From Clostridiales bacterium UBA4644 (lineage in GTDB: Bacteria > Bacillota > Clostridia > Oscillospirales > Butyricicoccaceae): a stretch of 14,787 bases of DNA. Made by a program: the position numbers and the translations under genes. The stretch covers positions 1-14,787 of the forward strand of contig DHMK01000018.1 of NCBI GenBank assembly GCA_002405755.1, written 5' to 3'. The notes beneath the pieces are model-generated. The model saw nothing but the letters and a program-made list of their open reading frames with translations. It searched no databases and had not been told where the DNA came from. Of this stretch, positions 1 to 5,929 are shown in pieces. Each line of letters begins with the position of its first letter. The first letter of the stretch is position 1.

Positions 1-736
1 CCATCCCGCCCGCATCGAGGAGACCGTGGAAAAGGCCCAGCGCGAGGTGGAGGCCACCATCAAGCAGGAGGGCGAGCGCGCCGTCTTCGAGACGGGCGTC
101 CACGGCATCCATCCCGAGCTGGTCAAGCTGCTGGGCCGGATGCGCTACCGCACCAGCTACGGTCAGAACGTGCTGGCCCATTCCATTGAGGTGGCGCACA
201 TTGCCGGCCTGCTGGCCGCCGAGCTGAACCTGCCCCCCCAGCAGATCACCCTGGCCAAGCGCGCCGGTCTGCTCCACGATATCGGCAAGGCCGTCACCCA
301 CGAAGTGGAGGGCAGCCATGTGAACATCGGCGTGGATCTGGCCCGGAAATATCACGAGAAGGAAGACGTGATCCACGCCATCGAGGCCCACCACGGCGAT
401 GTGGAGGCCAAGACCATTGTGGCCTGTCTGGTGCAGGCGGCCGACGCCATCTCCGCCGCCCGTCCCGGCGCACGGAGAGAGAATCTGGAGGCCTATATCA
501 AGCGGCTGGAGCGGCTGGAGGAGCTTGCCTCCAGTATGCCCGGCGTGGAAAAGTGCTTTGCTTTCCAGGCCGGCCGGGAGATCCGCATCCTGGTCAATCC
601 CGATCAGGTGAAGGACGACGATATGATCATGCTGGCCCGGGATCTTTCCAAAAAGATCGAGACCGAGCTCAATTATCCCGGCCAGATCAAGGTCCACGTG
701 GTGCGCGAGACCCGTGCCGTGGAATACGCCAAGTAA
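1..736 (+). CDS. rny: Ribonuclease Y, 3' part (5' end outside window)
   Basis: C-terminal part of RNase Y, the membrane-anchored endoribonuclease that starts mRNA turnover in many Firmicutes. The reading frame is open from the first bases (codons from position 2, HPARIEE...), so the N-terminal membrane anchor, coiled coil and KH domain lie upstream. The metal-dependent HD domain is intact: HSIEVAH begins at codon 179-181, and the HD pair of LLHDIGKAV is at 275-280. The AIEAHHGDVE, AADAISAARPGARREN and AGREIRI blocks and the closing GQIKVHVVRETRAVEYAK are all typical of the family, and the protein ends at the usual place. The stop is TAA 734-736. Oddity: the last 35 nt of this region (703-737) recur exactly at 858-892, beyond the stop, and the terminator lies only after the second copy. 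The internal GTG at 26 is not the start. Confidence 0.97.
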   Translation, partial: HPARIEETVEKAQREVEATIKQEGERAVFETGVHGIHPELVKLLGRMRYRTSYGQNVLAHSIEVAHIAGLLAAELNLPPQQITLAKRAGLLHDIGKAVTHEVEGSHVNIGVDLARKYHEKEDVIHAIEAHHGDVEAKTIVACLVQAADAISAARPGARRENLEAYIKRLERLEELASSMPGVEKCFAFQAGREIRILVNPDQVKDDDMIMLARDLSKKIETELNYPGQIKVHVVRETRAVEYAK

Positions 737-737
737 C
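703..737 (+). repeat. 35-nt direct repeat, copy 1 (coding end of rny)
   Basis: This copy encodes the last residues of RNase Y, the TAA stop and one following C. It matches 858-892 exactly over 35 nt; the flanking bases (T at 702 versus C at 857, G at 738 versus T at 893) differ. Because this copy is joined to the gene, it is the functional gene end. The repeat period is 155 bp. Confidence 0.95.
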
Positions 738-857
738 GGCATATTCGCGCACCCCCGGCGGCGAGTGCCGCCGCAAGGCTGCAGGGAGCCGGTCTTTCCG
801 GCGATCGAAGCGGTCAAATGACCGGGGCCCCCGCAAAACTCCGTTTTGCGGGGAAAC
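738..857 (+). other. 120-bp hairpin-rich insert between two copies of the rny 3' end
   Basis: This intergenic segment is bounded by the two 35-nt direct repeats. It holds four consecutive inverted repeats: 756-773 (7-bp stem CGGCGGC/GCCGCCG, loop GAGT); 788-802 (5-bp stem GCCGG/CCGGC, loop TCTTT); 811-824 (CGGTCA/TGACCG, two-base loop or tighter palindrome); and 829-853 (perfect 11-bp stem CCCCGCAAAAC/GTTTTGCGGGG, loop TCC). No open reading frame of any merit starts and ends inside it. It could be a small non-autonomous mobile repeat (REP or MITE-like), a structured RNA processed from the rny 3' end, or the product of a local duplication. No T-run follows the last hairpin, so a simple intrinsic terminator is unlikely. 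I do not recognise the family. Confidence 0.6.
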
Positions 858-892
858 GCGCGAGACCCGTGCCGTGGAATACGCCAAGTAAC
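858..892 (+). repeat. 35-nt direct repeat, copy 2 (duplicated rny gene end)
   Basis: Exact copy of 703-737, including the RNase Y stop codon (here TAA 889-891). It lies in a different frame relative to rny (155 is not a multiple of 3), so it is not translated as part of that gene. It is followed by ACTATTTCATC and then the 906-941 terminator, so this copy appears to mark the original junction between rny and its terminator. The most economical history is insertion of 155 bp that regenerated the gene end. Confidence 0.95.
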
Positions 893-905
893 TATTTCAT
901 CCCCT

Positions 906-941
906 ATCGCGCCGGAGCTTTGCTCCGGCGCGATCTCTTTT
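906..941 (+). terminator. Rho-independent terminator of rny
   Basis: A perfect 13-bp GC-rich stem (906-918 with 922-934) and a TTT loop are followed by CTCTTTT. It is correctly placed to end rny transcripts, but the 155-bp duplication pushes it about 170 nt beyond the stop codon. Confidence 0.9.
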
Positions 942-965
942 CCTCCGGCAGGAGCGCCGCCCCCC

Positions 966-994
966 TTGCAAAAGCCGGCGGCATCTGGTAAGAT
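966..994 (+). promoter_or_regulatory. Probable sigma-A promoter for the uridine kinase operon
   Basis: TTGCAA (966-971) and TAAGAT (989-994) are separated by exactly 17 nt and lie after the rny terminator. Transcription would begin near 1001, about 30 nt before the ATG at 1031. The assignment rests on sequence match and spacing only. Confidence 0.65.
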
Positions 995-1030
995 AGCATC
1001 AGCAGAGCCAAGAAAAAAGGAGCTGACCTT

Positions 1031-1654
1031 ATGTATCTTATCGGCGTCACCGGCGCCTCCGGCAGCGGAAAGACCACCCTGGCCCACCGTCTGCTGGAGC
1101 ATTTCGGCAGCCGGGCCGTTCTGATCTCGCTGGATTCCTATTATAAGGATTTTCCCGATCTGCCCTTTGAAAAGCGGGCGGCGCTGAACTTCGACGCGCC
1201 GGACATCCACGACCACGCGCTTTTGGAGCAGGATCTCCGGCTGCTGCTTTCCGGCCGTCCCGCGCCCCGGCGGGTCTATGATTTTGTGATCCACCGCCGC
1301 CGTCCGGACGACGGTCTGATCCAGCCCCATCCCATCCTGATCCTGGAGGGCATCCATATTTTTGCCCGGCCCGAGGTGCGGGATCTGTGCGACCTGCGGG
1401 TCTATACCGAGCTGGATCCCGACGTCTGCATCCTGCGGCGGGTCAAGCGCGATATGGAGGAGCGGGGCCGGGATCTGGACGGCATCACCCTGCAGTATCT
1501 CCGCACGGTGAAGCCCATGTATGAGCGCTACATCCGCAATTACCGGGAGTGCGCCGACATCGTGGTCCCCACCCTGGTCCACAGCGGCATCGGCGCGGAA
1601 ATGATCGCACTTTATGTGGAAAACCACCTGAACGATAAAAAAGGAGAACGATAA
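1031..1654 (+). CDS. udk: Uridine kinase family protein (P-loop nucleoside kinase)
   Basis: 207-aa cytoplasmic kinase of the uridine kinase/phosphoribulokinase family, expected to phosphorylate uridine or cytidine with a nucleoside triphosphate (pyrimidine salvage). The Walker A motif GASGSGKT is at residues 8-15. SLDSYYKD follows at about 34-41, then NFDAPDIHD, the YDFVIHRR substrate-region motif and ILEGIHIF (Walker B-like). The RRVKRDMEERGRD lid and the conserved VKPMYERYI segment are present. Length is typical of bacterial Udk. The ATG at 1031 is supported by AAGGAG at 1017-1022, 8 nt upstream, and by the promoter just before it. The stop lies 2 nt before the next start, so the two genes are probably co-transcribed. 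NFDAPD replaces the more usual NYDHPD, and several members of this family are not true uridine kinases, so substrate identity is inferred. Confidence 0.88.
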   Translation: MYLIGVTGASGSGKTTLAHRLLEHFGSRAVLISLDSYYKDFPDLPFEKRAALNFDAPDIHDHALLEQDLRLLLSGRPAPRRVYDFVIHRRRPDDGLIQPHPILILEGIHIFARPEVRDLCDLRVYTELDPDVCILRRVKRDMEERGRDLDGITLQYLRTVKPMYERYIRNYRECADIVVPTLVHSGIGAEMIALYVENHLNDKKGER

Positions 1655-1656
1655 CT

Positions 1657-2385
1657 ATGCTTGTGCAGGGAAAACCGCTGATCTGCATCTCCACGGACGC
1701 AGATTCCAAGTCCGACCCCAAAAAGCGGGTGCTGAATAACAATCTGGTCTATGCCCGGGCGGTGGAGGCCGCCGGCGGCATTCCGCTGGCCGGCTCCGAA
1801 TGCTGCGTGGAGGAGATGGCCGAGCTTTGCGACGGTCTGCTGCTGTCCGGCGGCGCAGACGTAGATCCGGACCTTTACGGCCAGGAGCCTCTCAACGACA
1901 CCGTCAAGCCCGATCCCCTGCGCTCCGCCTTTGAAGCGCCGCTGTTCCGTGCCTTTCTCGCCCGGAAAAAGCCCATCCTCGGCATCTGCCGCGGCTGCCA
2001 GATGATCAATGTGCTGCTGGGCGGCACGCTGTATCAGGACCTGACCTCCCAGCTGGGCTTCGTCCATTTCAACGATGAGATCCGCCATCCGCTGTTTGCG
2101 GAGGAGGGCTCTGTGCTGGCGCAGCTGTTCGGCCGGGAATTCCGCGTCAACAGCACCCATCATCAGGCCGTGAAGGAGCTGGCCCCCGGGCTTCATGTGA
2201 CCGGCCGCTCCATCGAGGGCATCGTGGAGGCCTTTGAACACGATACGCTGCCCATTCTGGCCACCCAGTTCCATCCGGAGCGGCTCACCGGCGCACTGTG
2301 GGACGACCGCACCCCCGACTTCGCCCCCTATTTCCGCCATTTCATCGAGATGGTCCTGCAGGATCTGCAGCGCCGTCAGGCCTGA
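1657..2385 (+). CDS. Gamma-glutamyl-gamma-aminobutyrate hydrolase family protein (peptidase C26)
   Basis: 242-aa class I glutamine-amidotransferase-like hydrolase of the PuuD/peptidase C26 family, which cleaves gamma-glutamyl amide bonds such as gamma-glutamyl-GABA. The catalytic triad is visible: nucleophile Cys111 in GICRGCQ, then His206 and Glu208 in QFHPER. LLLSGGADVDPDLYG at about 61-75 and NSTHHQAVKELAPG are further family signatures. Length is normal, with no signal peptide or membrane segment. The ATG at 1657 is preceded by AAGGAG, which overlaps the end of the kinase gene 2 nt upstream, so the genes form an operon that ends at the 2420-2460 terminator. No putrescine pathway genes are nearby, so the true substrate is unknown; the family also includes peptidoglycan-related and other gamma-glutamyl hydrolases. 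Confidence 0.9.
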   Translation: MLVQGKPLICISTDADSKSDPKKRVLNNNLVYARAVEAAGGIPLAGSECCVEEMAELCDGLLLSGGADVDPDLYGQEPLNDTVKPDPLRSAFEAPLFRAFLARKKPILGICRGCQMINVLLGGTLYQDLTSQLGFVHFNDEIRHPLFAEEGSVLAQLFGREFRVNSTHHQAVKELAPGLHVTGRSIEGIVEAFEHDTLPILATQFHPERLTGALWDDRTPDFAPYFRHFIEMVLQDLQRRQA

Positions 2386-2419
2386 ACCCTGCCCCTGCAC
2401 ACTTTTTACGATTTTTATG

Positions 2420-2460
2420 CCGTCCGTTTGTCAATTTTCGTACAAACGGACGGTTTCTCT
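2420..2460 (+). terminator. Rho-independent terminator after the C26 peptidase gene
   Basis: A perfect 12-bp stem CCGTCCGTTTGT/ACAAACGGACGG (2420-2431 with 2442-2453) with a 10-nt loop is followed by TTTCTCTT. It closes the two-gene operon; the next promoter begins at its tail. Confidence 0.9.
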
Positions 2461-2488
2461 TGCGCAAACGGAAAAAATAGGGTATACT
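2460..2488 (+). promoter_or_regulatory. Sigma-A-type promoter of the trmN6-rsmI operon
   Basis: TTGCGC (2460-2465) and TATACT (2483-2488) are spaced by 17 nt. They sit immediately after the preceding terminator and about 25 nt before the AGGAGG of the next gene. Placement and spacing make this the best promoter match on the + strand. Confidence 0.75.
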
Positions 2489-2519
2489 ATTGCCAACTTG
2501 GATCAGGAGGCGAACCCCT

Positions 2520-3221
2520 ATGCTGAAGGAAGTAGAGATCCGCCCGGGCCTTTCCCTGTATTGCGATCCCCGCTTTTTCCCGCTGACGCAGGACAGCGTC
2601 CTGCTGGCAGATTTTGCCGCGCCCCAGCTGCGGGGCTGCGGCCTGGATCTGGGGATCGGGCAGGGGTATCTTGCCGCGCTGACGCTGCTTCGCGCGCCAA
2701 GGCTCACGCTGGAGGGGCTGGAGCTGATCCCGGAGGCCGCCGTGCTGGCCCAGCGCAATCTCCGGCGGGCGGGCTTTTCCGTCCCGGTGACGGTGGGCGA
2801 TCTGCGGCAGCTGCCCGGCTTTATGAACGGACGCTATGACTTCTGCCTTTGCAACCCGCCCTATTTTGAAGCCGCCCGGGGGCGGATCGCACCCGGCGCG
2901 CTGGGCCAGGCCCGCAGCGACGCAGGCGCTTCCATTCAGGAGGTCTGCTTCGCCGCAAACCGGCTGCTGAAGACCGGCGGCAGGCTCTATCTCTCCTTCC
3001 CCGCCGCAAGGCTTGCTCCGCTGTTTTTTGCGCTGGAGCAGATGCGCTTCGCGCCGAAGCGGCTCCGCGCCGTTCAGGAGACTGCCGCCGTGCCGGCGAA
3101 GCTGGTGCTTCTGGAGGCCCGGAAGCAGGGCGGCGAGGGCCTGACGCTGCTGCCGCCGCTGCTGCTGCGGGAGGAAAACGGAGATCCCTCGCCGGAATAC
3201 CGGCGGATCTATGAGGTGTAA
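2520..3221 (+). CDS. trmN6: tRNA1(Val) (adenine-37-N6)-methyltransferase-like protein
   Basis: 233-aa SAM-dependent N6-adenine methyltransferase of the TrmN6/YfiC (YabB) group, expected to methylate A37 of a tRNA. The Rossmann SAM motif DLGIGQGY is at residues 43-50. Acidic motif II is in LEGLELIPE (about 64-72), and the catalytic NPPY is at 112-115, typical of N6-adenine enzymes. QDSVLLADF at 24-32 corresponds to the DAVLLA motif of this family. An in-frame ATG exists 30 nt upstream at 2490, but it falls within 2 nt of the promoter -10 box, whereas the ATG at 2520 has AGGAGG (2505-2510) 9 nt before it. First gene of a four-gene operon. Its pairing with rsmI matches the yabB-yabC arrangement of Bacillus, which supports the tRNA/rRNA modification role. 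Exact target tRNA is not shown by the sequence. Confidence 0.87.
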   Translation: MLKEVEIRPGLSLYCDPRFFPLTQDSVLLADFAAPQLRGCGLDLGIGQGYLAALTLLRAPRLTLEGLELIPEAAVLAQRNLRRAGFSVPVTVGDLRQLPGFMNGRYDFCLCNPPYFEAARGRIAPGALGQARSDAGASIQEVCFAANRLLKTGGRLYLSFPAARLAPLFFALEQMRFAPKRLRAVQETAAVPAKLVLLEARKQGGEGLTLLPPLLLREENGDPSPEYRRIYEV

Positions 3222-3228
3222 CGATATC

Positions 3229-4083
3229 ATGGAAGAACAAAACAACGCCCCCGGCACGCTCTACGTGGTGGCAACGCCCATCGGCAACCTGGGGGATCTT
3301 TCGCCCCGGGCCGCGGAAACGCTGCAGCGGGTGGATTTTATCGCCGCGGAGGACACCCGGGTGGGGGCAAAGCTGCTGAATCATTTCGGCATCAAAAAGC
3401 CCCAGGTCTGCTATTTTGAACACAACCGCCGCACCAAGGGCGAATATGTGGCGGGCCGCCTGCTGGCGGGCGAAAGCTGCGCCCTGATCACCGACGCGGG
3501 CACCCCCGCCATCTCCGACCCGGGCACCGATCTGGTGGCCCTGTGCGCCGGGCTGGGCATTCCGGTGGCCGCCGTTCCGGGCTGCAGCGCGGTGGTGACG
3601 GCGCTGAGCATCTCCGGCATGGACTGCGGCCGCTTCACCTTTGAGGGCTTTCTCTCCACCACCCGGAAAAACCGGCTGGAGCACCTGAACGAGGTGAAAT
3701 ACGAAAAGCGCACCATGGTCTTTTACGAGGCGCCCCACAAGCTGCTGCGCACCCTGCAGGATATGCTGGACTGCTGGGGCGACCGGCAGCTCGCCCTCTG
3801 CCGGGAGCTGACCAAGCTCCACGAGGAATGCTTCCGCACTACGCTGGCCCAGGCCGTGGCCCATTATACGGAAAACGCGCCCCGGGGCGAGTTTGTCCTG
3901 GTGATCGCGGGCTGCGCCAACGACGCCATCCCTTCCCTCCAGCCCGATCTGCTGGCGGAGGTGGGCCTGCGCATGGAGGCGGGAGAATCGCTGATGAGCG
4001 CCGTCAAGCAGGTCTCCCGTGAATATAACGCACCGAAAAACCGGCTTTATCAGCAGGCGCTGGAAAAATACGGCAATGACTGA
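3229..4083 (+). CDS. rsmI: 16S rRNA (cytidine(1402)-2'-O)-methyltransferase
   Basis: 284-aa RsmI, a tetrapyrrole-methylase-fold enzyme that 2'-O-methylates C1402 in the decoding centre of 16S rRNA using SAM. Diagnostic blocks are LYVVATPIGNLGDLSPRA near the N-terminus, IAAEDTRVGAKLL, the ITDAGTPAISDPG loop, VPGCSAVVTALSISG, FEGFLSTTRKNR and MVFYEAPHKLLRTL. The C-terminal region carries SREYNAPKNRLYQQAL, usual for the family, and length is normal. Start choice: an ATG at 3211 would overlap the preceding gene. The ATG at 3229 has GAGGTG (3213-3218) 10 nt upstream, lies 7 nt after the trmN6 stop, and gives the typical N-terminus. The 3' end overlaps the glycosylase gene by 8 nt, suggesting translational coupling. 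Confidence 0.96.
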   Translation: MEEQNNAPGTLYVVATPIGNLGDLSPRAAETLQRVDFIAAEDTRVGAKLLNHFGIKKPQVCYFEHNRRTKGEYVAGRLLAGESCALITDAGTPAISDPGTDLVALCAGLGIPVAAVPGCSAVVTALSISGMDCGRFTFEGFLSTTRKNRLEHLNEVKYEKRTMVFYEAPHKLLRTLQDMLDCWGDRQLALCRELTKLHEECFRTTLAQAVAHYTENAPRGEFVLVIAGCANDAIPSLQPDLLAEVGLRMEAGESLMSAVKQVSREYNAPKNRLYQQALEKYGND

Positions 4084-4558
4084 CGCTCTGCTTTCCCCGG
4101 AGGTCTATCAGACCGACGGCGTCGCCCTGGCCCGGCGGCTTTTGGGCTGCCGGCTGGTGCATGAGACGCCGGAGGGACCCGCCGGCGGCGTGATCGTGGA
4201 AACGGAGGCCTACATGGGCCTTTCCGACGACGCGGCCCACAGCTATCTGATCCGGGCGCTGAAGCCGGATCAGGGGCTGGAGCTGATGTATCGCCGCCGG
4301 CCCAAGGCAAAAAACGACCGTCAGCTCTGCTCCGGTCCGGGCAAGCTCTGTGCCGCGCTGGACATCACCCGGGCCCAATACGGCCTTTCCCTGCGCGGCC
4401 CGGAATTATACATTCTCGACCGGGCCGTTCAGCCGCCCATCACCGCCTCCCGCCGCATCGGCGTGGACTATGCCGTCCGCTGCCGGGACGAGCTCTGGCG
4501 GTTCACCATCACCGGCGACCCCTTCGTCAGCCGGAAGCCCAAGGAGGAAACACCATGA
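4076..4558 (+). CDS. Methylpurine-DNA glycosylase (AAG/MPG family), internally deleted
   Basis: 160-aa member of the 3-methyladenine DNA glycosylase family, whose members excise alkylated purines (normal bacterial length about 190-200 aa). Both halves align well: VETEAYMG with the catalytic-base equivalent Glu44 (Glu125 of human AAG), Tyr46 and the AAHS histidine His55 (His136), then LIRALKP, CSGPGKLCAALDI, SRRIGVDYA and ELWRF. The block normally between AAHS and LIRAL is missing. It is about 40 residues in the family, carries the GRTPRN...MF...YVYxxYGM region, and includes the equivalents of human Tyr159 and Asn169. The join is at codons 57/58 (nt 4246/4247) and in frame. The start at 4076 overlaps rsmI by 8 nt, and the end overlaps the next start by 4 nt. 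The protein is probably inactive as a glycosylase or altered in function; an assembly or strain-specific deletion is the alternative. Confidence 0.85.
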   Translation: MTDALLSPEVYQTDGVALARRLLGCRLVHETPEGPAGGVIVETEAYMGLSDDAAHSYLIRALKPDQGLELMYRRRPKAKNDRQLCSGPGKLCAALDITRAQYGLSLRGPELYILDRAVQPPITASRRIGVDYAVRCRDELWRFTITGDPFVSRKPKEETP

Positions 4559-5277
4559 CAGAATATGAGCTCAACGCCTTTCATTCCGAATTTGACCCGG
4601 TGCAGGCCGCAGAGCGCCTGCAGCAGGACAGCTCCCGGGAAAACAAGATCAAGGTCTTCGCCCTGCTCAAGACCTCTTACTTTCTGGGCTTCACCCGGGG
4701 CGAGGGCCGCATCGGCGTTATCAACGACAAAAAAGGCGGCGCCTTCGTGGCGATCTTTACCGACCGGGAGGAGCTGGACAAATGGCCCTTCGAGCGGCAG
4801 GATGTGACGGAGCTGCCCTTTGAAGACGCCCGGCGGCTGGTGCAGAACAACGCCCGGCTGGACGGCATCGTCATCAACCCCTTTGGCCGGGCCATGTTTC
4901 TCCGGCGGCCCCAGCTGACGGATATCGAGCTGACCATGCAGTCTGCCCGCACAGGCCCCCGGGAGATCAAGCTGAAGGCCACGCTGGATTATCCGGTGGG
5001 CGTTCCCGCCGTGGTGCGGGAGCTGATGCTGGCCCATCCGGAGGTCTATCGGGTGTGGCTGGTGGCGGCCCATTCTCAGGGCGAGCATCTGGATCACAAG
5101 CTGTTCGTGGTGGATCTGGACGGCAAGCCCGACCAGCTTTTTCCCCTGCTGGCGCAGGCCATCCGCCCCTATATGCGCGCCGGCGAGCAGGTGGAGATGA
5201 TGAAGGCCGACATCAACCTGCTCCGGGCCGTGGAGCAGGCGGCAAAGCCCCTGTATGTCAAGCCCGAGCAGGACTGA
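4555..5277 (+). CDS. SseB-like protein (enhanced serine sensitivity family)
   Basis: 240-aa soluble protein with an N-terminal SseB domain (about 20-115; FALLKTSYFLGFTR, FVAIFTDREELDKW, GIVINPFGRAMFL) and a C-terminal SseB-type domain (about 125-235). In enterobacteria, SseB was named for a serine-sensitivity phenotype; its biochemistry is unknown. No membrane segment or enzyme active site is visible. The start shares ATGA with the glycosylase stop, so translation is probably coupled, and the gene is last in the operon before the 5303-5365 terminator. The family name and the nearby serine genes may be a coincidence, since those genes are on the opposite strand in separate units. Confidence 0.8.
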   Translation: MTEYELNAFHSEFDPVQAAERLQQDSSRENKIKVFALLKTSYFLGFTRGEGRIGVINDKKGGAFVAIFTDREELDKWPFERQDVTELPFEDARRLVQNNARLDGIVINPFGRAMFLRRPQLTDIELTMQSARTGPREIKLKATLDYPVGVPAVVRELMLAHPEVYRVWLVAAHSQGEHLDHKLFVVDLDGKPDQLFPLLAQAIRPYMRAGEQVEMMKADINLLRAVEQAAKPLYVKPEQD

Positions 5278-5302
5278 GTCCGCTCCCCCGCTCTCAAAAA
5301 TC

Positions 5303-5365
5303 AAGCTCCCTCCCCGCAGGGCAGGCGCTTTGCCTTGTCCTCTGCGCGGCGGGAGCTTTTTTGTT
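5303..5365. terminator. Bidirectional terminator between convergent operons
   Basis: Outer arms AAGCTCCC (5303-5310) and GGGAGCTT (5351-5358) enclose a further imperfect stem (GCAGGGCA-GGC with GCC-TTGTCC-TCTGC). T-runs lie on both sides: T6 at 5357-5362 on the + strand, and AAAAA at 5296-5300, which reads as T5 on the - strand. It fits ending the sseB operon from the left and the GNAT gene from the right. Confidence 0.8.
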
Positions 5366-5929
5366 TTACGGGCGGAGGGCCCGGTTCAGCCGGACCATAT
5401 GGATATGCTCCTCCCAGACGCCGTTGATGGAGAGATATTCCGGCGAGCGGCCCTCCTCGGAAAAGCCGCATTTCTTCGCCAGCGCCAGCGACGCCGCGTT
5501 CCGCGGCAGGATGTTGGCCTCGATCCGATGCAGCTGCAGGCCCCGGAAGGCAAGCTCCACCACCGCGTTCACCGCCTCCGTCCCATAGCCCCGGCGCAGC
5601 AGCGCGCCGTCGGTCTTATAGGCGATGAAGCAGGAGCGGAAGGCGCCGTAGACGATGTCGTTCAGCGCCACGCAGCCGCAGGCCCGCTCCGGCGCTTCCC
5701 GGAGAAACATCCAGTAGCGCACGCCCTCTCCCCGGCGGGCGGCAGCCCGCTCCTGCCGCAGGATCTGCCGCTGGCAGGCAAGGGTCAGATAGTCCGCCGG
5801 ATGGCGGGGCTCCACCGGCTGGAGCCGCTGGGCGTTGCACCGGTAAAACTCCAGCACCGTTTCCGCCATGCGCGGGTGGGCCGGCCGCAGCAGCAGCCGC
5901 GGCGTTTCCAAAGCAGGCATGGAGATCAT
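5366..5929 (-). CDS. GNAT-family N-acetyltransferase (RimJ/RimL-like)
   Basis: 187-aa acetyl-CoA-dependent acetyltransferase of the RimJ/RimL-like GNAT group. LETPRLLLRP opens the fold. GCVALNDI is beta-4. The acetyl-CoA pyrophosphate loop is seen as LLRRGYGTEAV, followed by LHRIEANILPRNAASLALAKKCGF, the characteristic C-terminal signature. The acceptor (ribosomal protein N-terminus, antibiotic or small molecule) cannot be read from sequence. The start at 5929 overlaps the glycerate kinase stop by 4 nt (ATGA) and has GGGAGG upstream; upstream extension gives low-complexity sequence that shadows the kinase gene. Second gene of a two-gene unit ending at the shared terminator. It is not the hexapeptide-type serine O-acetyltransferase, so it does not supply O-acetylserine to the nearby cysteine-synthase-like enzyme. 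Confidence 0.88.
   Translation of the reverse strand: MISMPALETPRLLLRPAHPRMAETVLEFYRCNAQRLQPVEPRHPADYLTLACQRQILRQERAAARRGEGVRYWMFLREAPERACGCVALNDIVYGAFRSCFIAYKTDGALLRRGYGTEAVNAVVELAFRGLQLHRIEANILPRNAASLALAKKCGFSEEGRSPEYLSINGVWEEHIHMVRLNRALRP

Noticed and set aside
553..891. 112-codon + frame across the rny end whose last residues repeat ETRAVEYAK
   Set aside because: It starts out of frame inside rny and reaches the second gene-end copy only because of the 155-bp repeat. The shared ending is a product of the duplication, not a gene.
703..892. Possible CRISPR-like repeat-spacer unit
   Set aside because: Only two copies, one of them coding for the RNase Y C-terminus, with a 120-bp interval containing hairpins and no cas genes.
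1612..2400. 262-codon open frame on the - strand opposite the C26 peptidase
   Set aside because: Antisense shadow; the + strand gene has an intact catalytic triad and proper ribosome binding site.
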